NCBI GenBank assembly: GCA_963920705.1
Contig: OY987231.1
Span: forward strand, 24,068,200 to 24,132,199
Reading direction: 5' to 3'
Length of the DNA stretch: 64,000 nt
Origin: Odiellus spinosus
Lineage: Eukaryota > Arthropoda > Arachnida > Opiliones > Phalangiidae
The notes under the pieces were generated by a model. The model saw nothing but the letters and a program-made list of their open reading frames with translations, ran no database searches and was not told the DNA's origin. Both the position numbers and the translations under genes were made by a program. Shown here one piece after another: positions 12,501-24,500 of the stretch. Each line of letters begins with the position of its first letter. Within the stretch, counting starts at the first letter, position 1.

Positions 12501-15500
12501 AAGTTGAATTTTTATTTTTATTTTATTTTTATTTTTATTTTAATTTCTCGTACGCGCGTTTGGTTTCTGGGGGGTGTGGGGAAAAACTCGGATATAAGAG
12601 GGAAAAATAAACTATACCATTAATTATTATTGAAAATATTGACAGAATAATTTATGACTAAGCGACGCTAGGTATGGCAAAATATTATATGAAAAATAGG
12701 TTTGCGCGGTGATCCGTAGAAAAACAAAATAATAATAATAATAAAGCCGGCCAAAAGTGAACAAAATATATATATTTAGGTGTATAGTTAAAGAGTTAAT
12801 AATTTGCGGGTTTTATTTTGGGTATATTAAAGGGAAACTATAAGCTAAAATCAGATTATTTATTTTAGGAATTATCGTGACATATTTTTCAGAACTTTTA
12901 AAATAATTTCTAAAATTTGGTTAAGTTTAAATGTAAGCTTAAAATTGAACCAATCAGATGAAGCGCTGTTAAAGGCTGAAATAATACGATTGGTAACAAA
13001 CTTAAAATTAATTTCAACACCAAGAACGTCTCTAATAATTATGTTTGAAAATTATAAAATAAGATTTTTGGCAACCGGTGATTCCGGAAAATAAATTAAA
13101 ACTCGCTTTCATGTTTAGCTTACAGTTTCCCTTTAAACTATATCAAAAGTTCGTAACTTTTTCTAAAAAAGTAAGACAAACACTACGGAATTAACGAACG
13201 GGAGAAGAGAAAGCGCTATTACGCTCCTAGCGGCGAAAATCCGCGCTTTTAAATCGCGAGTATAAATATACCTTAAATAATTTGTGGATTTTTCAATCAA
13301 TCTCCCTTAAAAGAGGCGAACGAGATCTAGGCGGGCCGCTATTAAACAGGGGGGAAATTTGAAAGGGCGAAGAGGTAATTTATGAAGACGGCTGACAATT
13401 TTTCTAAGATAAAGCCGAGGCGCTCGGGCTAGAGTAATTATATCGAGAAAAAGAACGAGGTAAGGCCATTGATTTACATCCTAAGAATGGGATTTTCCTC
13501 GTCGAAAACAGTCGATAAAATAGGCGGGAGATATCGAGAAAGACAGCCCTGAGAGAGAGAGAGAGAGAGAGGAAGTAATTGGAAGGATGATGGGAATCCC
13601 CCGATAATACTTTTATTTACACACACACGAGGGAGAGAGAGAGAGAGGGTTTCGATCGAGAATATTTGAAAAATGAGTATAAGGACGATGATTTTTCCCT
13701 TTCATTCAGTCTAGCCTCGAATCTCCGAATGTACCAGGAAATAAAACTCAAGATTACGAATATTTTTCATACCCCCTGAATTTATATCATTGCAATTAAT
13801 ATGAGCCATTAAAATATACGAAACTAAAATCCTATTAGAAATATTGCGAGTACAATAATTAAAAGCTACCGTGGATTAATGGATTAATGGAGATTAGCCG
13901 AATTGTTGGGTCAGGTACCGATCGAATTATATTGGAATTATGACGGAGATCTCGCCTTATCGACGGAGGTCTTTGTTCATTAGTAGCTAACCAATGATGG
14001 CGAACTAATTGAGTATCTCCGTGAACATAGCTAAGCCTATTTTAGATATAGTTTAATATTTGTTCGTAAAGGGGTAGATTCGGCCTTTAAAGGACATTAA
14101 TTCTCCCCTCCCCGGAGTCCCTGACCACTTATAAGCCCTTTTCTTAAAAAGAGCTTTGATATTTTTGGGCCATTTGGTCGGAAAGGTTTCGGGAGCGTAT
14201 AACGCCGAGATTAAGTTTACGGACTTTACCGAAGAGGCTATTATACCAAGTTTGGGAACCCTACGCAATTTCGGTAATAGCTTATATAGTTAAAGGCGGT
14301 AGTTACTCGGAAAGGAATGAAAAGCTGAACACGGCGTTACTTACCCAATTCTAAGGTTTGGGCGATGACTTCGTCGGATAAAGGACCCGGTCCTCTGGCG
14401 TTGTACGCTTGAACGACCACGACGTATTTGGTGTCCCTGTTCAGGTTCTCGATGTCGCACTCTCCTCCTCCTCCGACGACGTCGCCTTCCTCTAGCCGCC
14501 CTTGACTGATAACCGGGGCTTTGGAATCGACCGTCTTGTAAACGAATGGCTCCGTCGAACCGAAAGGTTTATAACCAACGTAATAACCTTTTATTCGACC
14601 GTGTTGCAACGACGACAACGGAGCCTATCACGGACGAGAAAACCTTAAAATCGTAATCTAAATCCAAACGCGATTTACAAATCGATATTAAGGAGCGAGT
14701 AATGCTTAAAAGTTGATAGCTAAAGAAGAAAAATGATTTTTTTATCGGTATGATAATTAAGATTTTGTCTCAGACTAATTAACATATACCAAGATTAAAA
14801 AAATATATATGCTTCAGAGATAAGAGTTCAAATCTATTTTAAGATACGAATATATCCACCAGTAAAATTTTAATAATATTACAGGCGAAAATTCAAGCGC
14901 TTTTCTCGTTAGTTCTCGGTGAGATTACGCCCCTCCCATTTATCTAAAAATTCTAATTTCTCTAAAAATAGAAGCACCCGTTATTTCAATAGGTTTCTAA
15001 GGAATTTAGCTACAGAACGTCACTTAAAAACGTGAGTTTTCTGCCTTTTTAAATTATCTTTAAGTGAATACGCTTTTAAACTCAAACTTAGTCGCCTTAA
15101 AGAATTTTAAGGCGTAATGCATTTTTTGCGGACATAAATTATAAGAATATATTAAAAGTTGTAACGTTAGCTTACCTGCCAGGAAGCGCGCAAAGAGGTA
15201 GAACTGCCGCTTATTACTCGGATGGCTGTGGGAGGTCCTCCGGGAACTAAAAGTCAAACAAAAATAACTAATTTTTAAAGGGAGACTCGAGGAAATTGAA
15301 TTTCTACATTTCTTAAACATTAAACTATAATAATTAATTTTTTTGGTTAAAATAAAGTTAAATTAATTTTAAAATTCGAACCGCGCTATTTTTGGGATAA
15401 AGGGATACGAGCCAATCAAATCGCGTCTTTATAGACGTATTATATTTACAAGCGGGAAGTCCCCAAAAGGTGGCGCCACACTTCCCATAAGTAGATATTA

Positions 15501-18500
15501 ATAGTAATTAACCCATTTCTACCAAAAATATTATAGTAGCGCCATCTAAATTCGAGTAAATCAGACAATTTTTAGCAACAATATAACTAGCATCCTTTTT
15601 CTATATGGAGCAAAATGGCGGAGGTTTAAAATATGTCAGGGAGAATAAAGACCGAATCCAAAATTTAATTGTGGCATTATTTATCGTAGTTAAAAATATC
15701 TGAACGTTTTTACTAGCGCGGATTTTATCAACAAAATAAGGATTTTTTTATTTATAGTTCAGGTTCCCCCTTTAATGCAAAAACACTTCTGGGCTATGAA
15801 AATATTTCTAGGAAAAGAATTTTAATGGATGCCTTTTTCTTTCTCGGGGGAAAAAAAAAGCGTTAACCCCGCTACTAGAAGATTAAAATTTAAGAAGCTA
15901 GAATATTTTAGTTTTTATTATAATAAAAAAACCTCCAATTAGGAAAGAAGAACCCCAAACTTCCCCGAAGGAATTATGGGAAAATAATATTAAAATTTTT
16001 GTTGGACCCAAAATTATTTTAAATTTGGGAAACTGGGTAGTAAAGACGCCTTGTAAAGGTCGCGTGAAGTAACTCTCAACCTTCACGAAGAGTTCTTTGT
16101 TTTTGAGATTGTCTTCGTAATTTTAAGGGCTAATCTACATTTTTAAGTTAAAAGAGATTAGACTAAATGTTAATTTTTAGCCACTGAATCATTCGATTAT
16201 CCTAATGCCTAGAAAAACGTTAAAAACTCGAACCCCGCTTCTTTATGAATATAGAAAAAAAAAAAAATGCCTGGAAGATATAAAGGAAAATTTCTAAGCT
16301 CTGGGAGGAATTTTGATTGGTTGTCGAGTTTTATATACGTGTAAAGAAGATTTGGTTTATCCCAGAGATGGTTCGAGAGAATATTGATGTCGGAAAAAGA
16401 GAGAGATAAGAGAGAGCAGTTCTCACCTTCTTCGGAAGTAGTTGCCGAGGTAACGGGCGTGTAATCACTCAATCCGATGATATTTTCAGCCGCCAACCGG
16501 AAATGGTAATCCGTTGTCGGTGTTAAATCTTCGACGACCGTTTCCATTCGTTCGCTGCCCACTAGAACCTCGCGATTCTTTCCGCTTTCCCAAGAATCTA
16601 ACGCCAAGGAAGAGAATAAACATCGTACGATGGAACGAGACCCGCGTCACAACTCAAATAATATTAATAATAACAATATCAAATCATCGAACACTATTAA
16701 TTTACAATATCCGTACAAGCGTACGTCCGGAACTTATTACAGAATGTTCTAGAAAGGTTCCGGAAATAGTTTGGAGAGGTTTAGAAAATTCTGGAAAGCG
16801 CGTGACAGATTCTAGAACATTCTCGAAAAAATCTAGAACATTCTGAAAAAATCTAGAACATTCTGGAAAACTAATTCTGGAAAGTTTTGAAATTTTATGT
16901 CCCGTTAGTTTTTTTAACAAGGAAAAGTTCTAGGTAACCACAAAGGCATAGCCTATTTTTTAAGATAGGTGTAGATTGTTAAGAACATTTAGGCGCCGAC
17001 GCGACAAGCATGGTGGCCAATTTAGGAAATTAAAATTAAATTTTTAAATTAAGTATCTAATCTCATTTTATAAATTTAATAAACTAATTTTTAATTATTA
17101 CGGTCACGTCGATTTGGGGCGCTTATGGCAACAACTTTAGACCTATGACGCGCCAAGTGAAACGTATTGTACGATTGAAAAAGTTAGTTTAACGCGTGTA
17201 GTAATTAAGAGAGATTATTCGCTAATCCGAGGTGAAAGTCGACAATAACAAAACGTATCCCTCCCTTAAGTTAATTAATCGCTTTTGTTTTAAAGCCTCG
17301 GATTCCATAATAGAGAATTTCACTATAGCCCTAGAAGATTTAGATTAAACGAGCTTACCAGTGGCTTTCTTGAACCTCAGTATGTACTTGGTAAGCGGGG
17401 CATTGCCGGTAAAAGGAGTTTTCCAGGAGAGAGTGACTGTCTTGCTGGAAACGCTGACGATCGACAATTGGCTCGGTGGATCCGGCCGATCTGCCAATTC
17501 GTCAAATTTTAAGTTAAACTAAAAAAATCAGATTCCGATCGAAAAAGGAGAAAGTGTGGGCTGGTATAAAGTGGGAAGAGAAAGTGAAAAGCTTTTCAAC
17601 GAGAGAGAGGTCAAAAATGGAGTCTGTCGGGAATCGAGGAGTACGTCTAATACGTCAACGAATCTTCCCCATCCCCGTATAGAGAGAAGAATAAAAATTC
17701 CCGAAGGGTTTTTCGACGAAGAAACTAAAACGATACGGCTACGGAGCGAAGAATCTCCCGGCCACACTCCAAAAACGTAATTCCAAAACTCAGCCAACCG
17801 TAAAGTACTTTTCTTCAAAGTTTATTCGATGAAAGAAAAGATCTAGCGTCTATTCTTATACAAGTATATCAAACTTTGGGTCCTTTTTCTCTAAACCTCC
17901 TAGTATTTTATAGGTTCAAAAGCCACTTTTCTAGAGGTACGGGCTCTACTGTATTCCTTGGAAAACGTTATTGTTTCCAGAGAAAGAAAATACCAACAAA
18001 GTAAAATAAAAAAAAGGTTCAGAGGGAAAGAAGACCAAATAGAAACCAAAAGGGGATTTAAGCCACATACGACAGACGAGTACGGCTATACAATGTCAAT
18101 ATAAATGCCCCCCCTTCCCCCGGGGGGGTTGACACTCTCGAAATCGATGTACTATCCCCTATATGACCAGAGTTCAAAGAGTTCAGAGTGCCCATTCGGT
18201 TCGAACTTTTCAGTTCAACTTTGGTATAGCGTAAACAATTCTAAATTTTGAAAATTTGCGGTTGTTTAAAGTAAAGAAATTATTTATATTCACGTTTTTT
18301 TTATCAAAAATAAATTGAAATAGATTAGAGAATAATAAATTATCAAAGTTGCCAACTCGCTAAGCCTAAATCGATTTCCAAAAATATTTTACGATGTAAT
18401 AATTAAAAGAAAAATGACCTTAAAAAGGGTTAAATTAATTTATAACAAGATGTTCAAGCCCATAATTAGTTTAAACAGTAGAACTTAGAATGAAAATCAA

Positions 18501-21500
18501 GCCTGGATTGCAAACAGTCACGTGACTAGCGACAGAGTCTGCTTAAGTCTAGGTCTCTAACTATAACCTCGCGTCTAGCTACCTTCGTGCCTAATATTTC
18601 TCTAAATAAAGATATAGATTGGGGAGAAAATGAGCGAGTTTTATCTCTTTTATGTTATTTTTATTCACGGAGTTACTTTTAATGAGAATTAATTTGAAAT
18701 TGGCATTTTTTTATTTCCCTATTTTCCGCTCTTCTTCATCCCATCCAATTAAAATTATAAAAGACTTCGGAGCGGGAGAGGTGGGGGTGAAAAGGACGAA
18801 GCTAGTTTGGGAAGCATTGGCGAAGACGAGAGGCTTAATTATTAGGAATATCCCTTTACCTTGTACAGTTAGTTGTAGGGTCTTCTTTTCCTGGCCGTAG
18901 GCGTTCGAAGCCACGCAAGAATACAAGCCCGTATCAGTTCGATCAGCACGCTCAATTACTACTTCTTCGCTTCTGAAATTGATTTTTTACGCACCGAGAT
19001 TATTTTAGAGGGAAATTTCTAATTAGAAATCGTACGCCGGAGAGATAGAAAGCGGATTTTCGAAAATATCGTTAAAAAAAAAGGGTCAAAGGTATAAGTC
19101 AAAATTTACGAGTGAAAACGTGGTATTTTTTTCAAATTATATCTGATATTTGGCGACCCGCGCTTGACCTCCAGTCTCGATGGAGGTCACGCGTCGCGAG
19201 ATCTCTGGTTCATTCGCGCGCGTGTACGTCAAACTATCTTCTACAATGACGCGAGCCCGCGTGAATGGGTAGGTGGAAGGTTAATCGTGGTATTTATACG
19301 ACTGACCTGGCGTAGGCGGCGTTTTTTAGCGTTTGACCATCCTTGAACCATAGTCGAGTTATTGGGATCTCGCCTTGAGCGTCGCAGCTGATTCGTACCG
19401 CGTCATTTCTGGCCACGGTCAACGCTTCGAATGGCATCTTGAAATGCACCGGAACTACGAAGAATTAAAAATTTTCTAATTGAAAACCAACGTATTTTGA
19501 AAAGCATTTCCATAAGAAGGTTAAACATTTATGTAAAATCAACAAATTGGTAAAATTCTGTATTTCGAAGTTGTAGTAAAATGTAATACCAATTCCCCTT
19601 TCCTATTTCTCCCTCCCAGCCCCACTCGCAGCGCGTTGATACGTCAATGACGCGTGTCCGTAATTTTACGGATCAACACTCGCTGGGTGGGTTTTCATCA
19701 ACTCTCAATATTATTTAGGGGGGGGGGGGTCGAGAAAGTCAAAGTATGGCCTACCGTGAACTTTTAGATTGATGACGGTACTGAGAGCGGCTCCAACTCC
19801 GTTACTGGCTTCGCACATGAAACGACCTCTATCTTCTGGCTCAATCTCGCGAAAGACGAGCGATCCGTTCATCAGGGTTTGAACCCTCGAACCGCTGATC
19901 ACCGTCTTGAAGTCGCCACTATCCAAATCTGCTCGTACGCCACAAAGAATAAAGAGAAAAGATACGCCATTTAATTAATTATTTCAGGGTAAACTTTATC
20001 AAGTACTAGGATGATTTAGAGATATGGACTCGCCTGGGAGGGATTTTTTCCACAATACTCTAGGTTCGGGTTTACCAGTAGCCTGGCAGTCAATGACGGC
20101 CCGGTTTCCCTCTAATACGTCTAAGTCTCTAGGCTCAATTTTCCATCTAGGAGGCGCTGCGCCGCAAAAATTGATACAACTTATTAGGAGTGACATTATC
20201 GATATTTTAAAAACCAATATCAGAGTTCGCGAGTGTTTTACCGAGTTAAAAATGGGTTAAGAGATACGTATGGATAAGATTTGGAGATTTAAAAGATTTA
20301 TTAGGGATTTAAGATTTCATGATTTACCAGGTTTGAAAGATTTCACGAGTTGAAGACGTAATAGAGTTTTGAAATATTTACTGTATATTTACTGTTTCGT
20401 ATATTTTGCATCGAATTTCAAAGATATTTCCGAAAATTTTGCTCAATTTCGTGAATAATCCCGTGACAGCGTCTCGCTTTTAATTTAACGAATCTTGACG
20501 CGCGCGTTTCCCCCTTTAAATCCTCGCTTGAGAGAATATCAGGGGCTACTTGCTTTAACTCTTACGGGCTCAAATTCTTATTTTCTCTCTCATCTCTTTA
20601 TCTTTGAAACGCGCGCACTCCTACGTCTTTCTCCGAAGCTTTACGATCGCGAGGCGAGGAAAATCTTCTAGAAGTCGTAAGGGCCCGTTCGAACTAATCG
20701 CCGGTCGTATTTAATTTTATTCTTCAAAACCATCGTGCACGACTGAGAAAAAGGACGCGATCCTTACTACTACTTAGAATTTAACTACTATCTTTACAGT
20801 AGTTTTGTTAGTTCTCGCAAATAGCCTACGTTTTGCCATTAGAGGACGCTTATATGAACGCCAGGTTTTGCTATCCCTCTCTACCTGCTAAGATAGACTG
20901 CGCGCGGTAGTTAATAGACCTAGCCACAATTAGTAAACTGAAGTCTAGTAGAAGTTCTCAGACAATAGAAAGACATTTTGGTGTAAATTTCGCGTCTGAA
21001 CAAGATCTTAGAGAAAGAAGCGAGGTGAAGAGGTCGAAGACCGTTCGCCGCTTACAAAGTCTTCTTTTCAAGCGACGGAAAATTGGTACGATACGCGCGG
21101 GGACGCTGCTAGTTAAAGGAACTCAAACCCGATGATAGGAGTCTTCTACGGATGGAGCTAGGTTTTAGTTTAACGATCTATACACCTTGACAAGCGACAA
21201 AGAGTCAGAAAGATACGGGAGGGTGCGGGGGCGGGGTGTAGCGTTGGTCATTTCCTCACGCGCGCTCTTTAATTAAGGCTTTGAGGAATTCAGAGTCTCC
21301 GAGAGAAAGGCCCGGATGAAAAAGAAGCTAAAGTAAATGGATTTGGCCTTCAACGCTTCCTACTAATGAAACTTCTACGGGACTTTAATCATTCGCTTCG
21401 TTAGGCAACCCTATATATACGAAGCTCAATTCTTCCAGTTCGGGTGGAATCGGCGATACACCGCGATCACGCCACACGGAGACCGGAGAAAAAGACGTAA

Positions 21501-24500
21501 AATGGATAAAGGAAAGATGGCTTACACGCGTCTAAAACTTCTTTGTCCTCGAAATATAACGATGAAATTGCCCGAAGGCTTAACTATATTATTTCTACCG
21601 AGGGATAGAGTGAAAAATATGCCCTAATAAAGATGGGCCTACCTTGAATTCGGCGGAAATTATTATAGATCTCTAGTAAAACTTTGAATGTTTCGAGAGT
21701 AATTGCAATTTTGAAGATCTGGTGGAACGCGAGTAATCAATAAACGAGAAAATGTACGATTTGTCTTTCCCCGATTTTTAAAAAATTAATCACTTTTAAT
21801 TAAATCTAGTTTGATGGCTATTATTTATTTTAATGACACGTGGGAAGTTGGAAAATTGTAATATATTTTTTTAAAGAACATTTTTTCTCTCTAGGACCCT
21901 AATGTTTATTATAATGGAACGGAACTGCGCTACAGCGCCTTCGCGAGCGGGGTTAAAGTTCGTGGGGCGAAACAATAATATCCATAAAGTATTCCCGCGT
22001 TTGTCGAGGCTCCTTACAGCTCGGGAACAATTTATACGGTTTAAAATTGGGGGGTATGTCCCCTTGTAAAACATCGCCTTCTCGACGAGCGCGGCTATAA
22101 AGCGGAACGAAGACTTTTAAAAGAAGTAGAGACGTCGTTCGCGACAAAGAAAGAGAAAGACGGACGGGGAATAAAAAAAGAACTTTGCCTCATTAGGAAA
22201 ACTTGGAACCCCTTTGAAATTCTCAACCGTAAAAAAAAAAATGGAGACCTAAGAAGAGATATAGTTCCCAAAAAGATAGAAGGGTATACAGTCTCCGTTT
22301 CACTTATTCCATTCCCAATAAAATAAAAAAGACACGATTGGATCGTGGGGAAAGAATTTAGCTTCGCTTTTTATCGAATAGAATATTCATCGCTATTCGC
22401 CAACTAAAGTTTCGACGGCCTCCAAACTGCAATCTGTACCAGAATTATTTAAGGCCTAGTATTTTACGTCTTTGTTGGATTGGACCATGAGGCGAAATTA
22501 ACGTTACAATTTTCAACTAATTTAAATTTAAGCTAAACTAAAGTTAATTTAATTTTTGCTTATCGGGTTAGGTATAATGTTTTATCAATCACGCGACTTT
22601 GTACCATAGATCATGGTCCATCGCGACAAGAGGAGAGGGTGAAAAACCACGTTCTTCCTAATGGTTATAACTTCTGGCGCGAATTGGAAGTAGGAGGTTG
22701 AAATACGACACACACTGACTTGGACAATTAACGACAATAACTCGAACGATTTCTTCGTACAGAAAACGTCCCTTGATTTCTTGTTTAGTATTAGTTTCTT
22801 TTATAGTAAGGTTAATTCGGTAATTCGCTGACTTTTGGGCGAGTATTATAGCCGGTAAGCGCTAAAACAACTCGTCGTTGTTGGAGGGAGGAAAAGGGAA
22901 CAAACCAAGTATTATTAGTAACGAACGAATCGAGTCGTGAATAAGAGACATTCGCGCGATCGTTACTTTATATCTTTAGGGGTCAAGTTTACACACTACG
23001 GAGGATTGATACAAAATACTTAACCTAGTAGATAAAAAATAGTCCGGGTCAGCTCTCTTCCAACCAGACTATCGTAATCATTCCAGAGTAATTTGGGCGA
23101 AAAAGGAATTCTCAGAGAATAATTGGCCGAGGAGCGGTAAGCGGCCTATTAGCCCCGAGATGGCTCAGCTAAGATTTAAGCTACGTTTTCATTATTGACG
23201 CCAAACAATTTTAAAACTGTCTGTTTTGGACGTTAATTAAGTTTGATACGGTTTAACCCTAGATGTTTAATTTCAGAAGTTTGACCCGTTCAAAAAGACG
23301 GTTAAAAAGTTATTTATTTTTTCCGATATCTGATTCAGTCAATGATAAGATAATTCGCTCGTGAACTAGTCTTAATTATTCTTTACGCGTGGGTTGATGA
23401 TTAAGGTCCTTCTGACCAAATCGCGCTACTATGCCTTTAACAAAGAGGCTTTCAAACTGTCACTGTCGATGTAAACGCGGCTTAAGAAACGTCACGAATC
23501 GATATCGCGAACCCCGAGAAAGTAATATCGTAAGGGAAAAAAGGGTTTGGTAGTTACCATTAACGTTGATTGGAACGGAGAAATTAACGGCGGCGGCGTC
23601 GTTAGAGGCGACGCAAGTGTAAGTACCGCTGTTGTCTCTCCTCAATGACTTGAAGACCAGAGTCGAGATGAAATCGTCGATCGATTCGATCGAGACCCCT
23701 AAGAGCGCCACGTCCACCCCTCCGCCTCCTCCTCCGAACGACTGGCCGTCTTTGAACCAACGGATTCTAATTGGGGGATCTCCCCCGTAGACGGAGCAAG
23801 TCAAACTCGTCCTCATGCCTTCTTGAAGATTCGGTCCGGCCACGATCGGAGTGATGGCCGGAGGCACTGACAATTTTAGAAGAAAAGAAAAGAGAGAGAA
23901 AATTTATTGGATTTATGCCGCTTCTTCGAATCTTTTCTACAAAGAGATGAAAAAGGGGAAAGGGGGGGGGGGGGTTCTGGGAACCTCGACGGGATGAAGT
24001 AGGAACGGGCGAAAGAGGAAAAATTACCCTCGAGGGTTCCCCGCCAGAATTTCAAATAGGTTTTCCACGTCAAAGGAAAAACTTGTTTAAAAAGTTCTCC
24101 AAATAATCTCCTTTTTTATTTTTCTCCCATAAGATGATAACCTTCTATTTCTAGCGCGATAGAGAAACGCGTTCTTTCTTATTTACGCTCGGGGTTAAAA
24201 ATTCTTATTAGCGCGCTTCGTGAAGAATTTAGAGTAACGTAGGAACAGAAACATACGCTTTAAACAAAATATTGTTAAGAAAAAAAGTTCGTGTAAAACG
24301 CGTCTCGAATCGAGCAAATTAAAAGAGAAAAAAAAAAGCTACAACCCTAGAGAAATAGCAGTTTAGAGAAATTGGGGTGGAATGACTACGGATCTTCCGC
24401 GAAAACAATTTTAACGCGAGAATCAGTCACCGTTAGAAATCTCTCTCGACTAGATTCTAGTTTCGGGTCAAAGTTTATGGTAAAACTACCCATGGTATTC

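Larger units (their letters stand above)
9977..14344 (-). other. Intron 17 (4.4 kb), where FN3, FN4 and Ig10 exons would be expected
   Basis: In canonical Dscam the FN3, FN4 and Ig10 exons lie between FN2 and FN5. I read this interval for splice sites and domain motifs on the minus strand and found none. It contains a small foldback at 10,373-10,470, a TIR element at 12,827-13,136, a (TTTTA)n tract at 12,508-12,541 and a (GA)n tract at 13,551-13,572. An open frame at 11,133-11,444 (minus) is unrecognised. Confidence 0.6.

Noticed and set aside
20078..20092. GTAAAC as the donor of exon 10
   Set aside because: In phase, but it would remove the Ig8 tryptophan and break the domain; the GC donor gives an intact Ig8.
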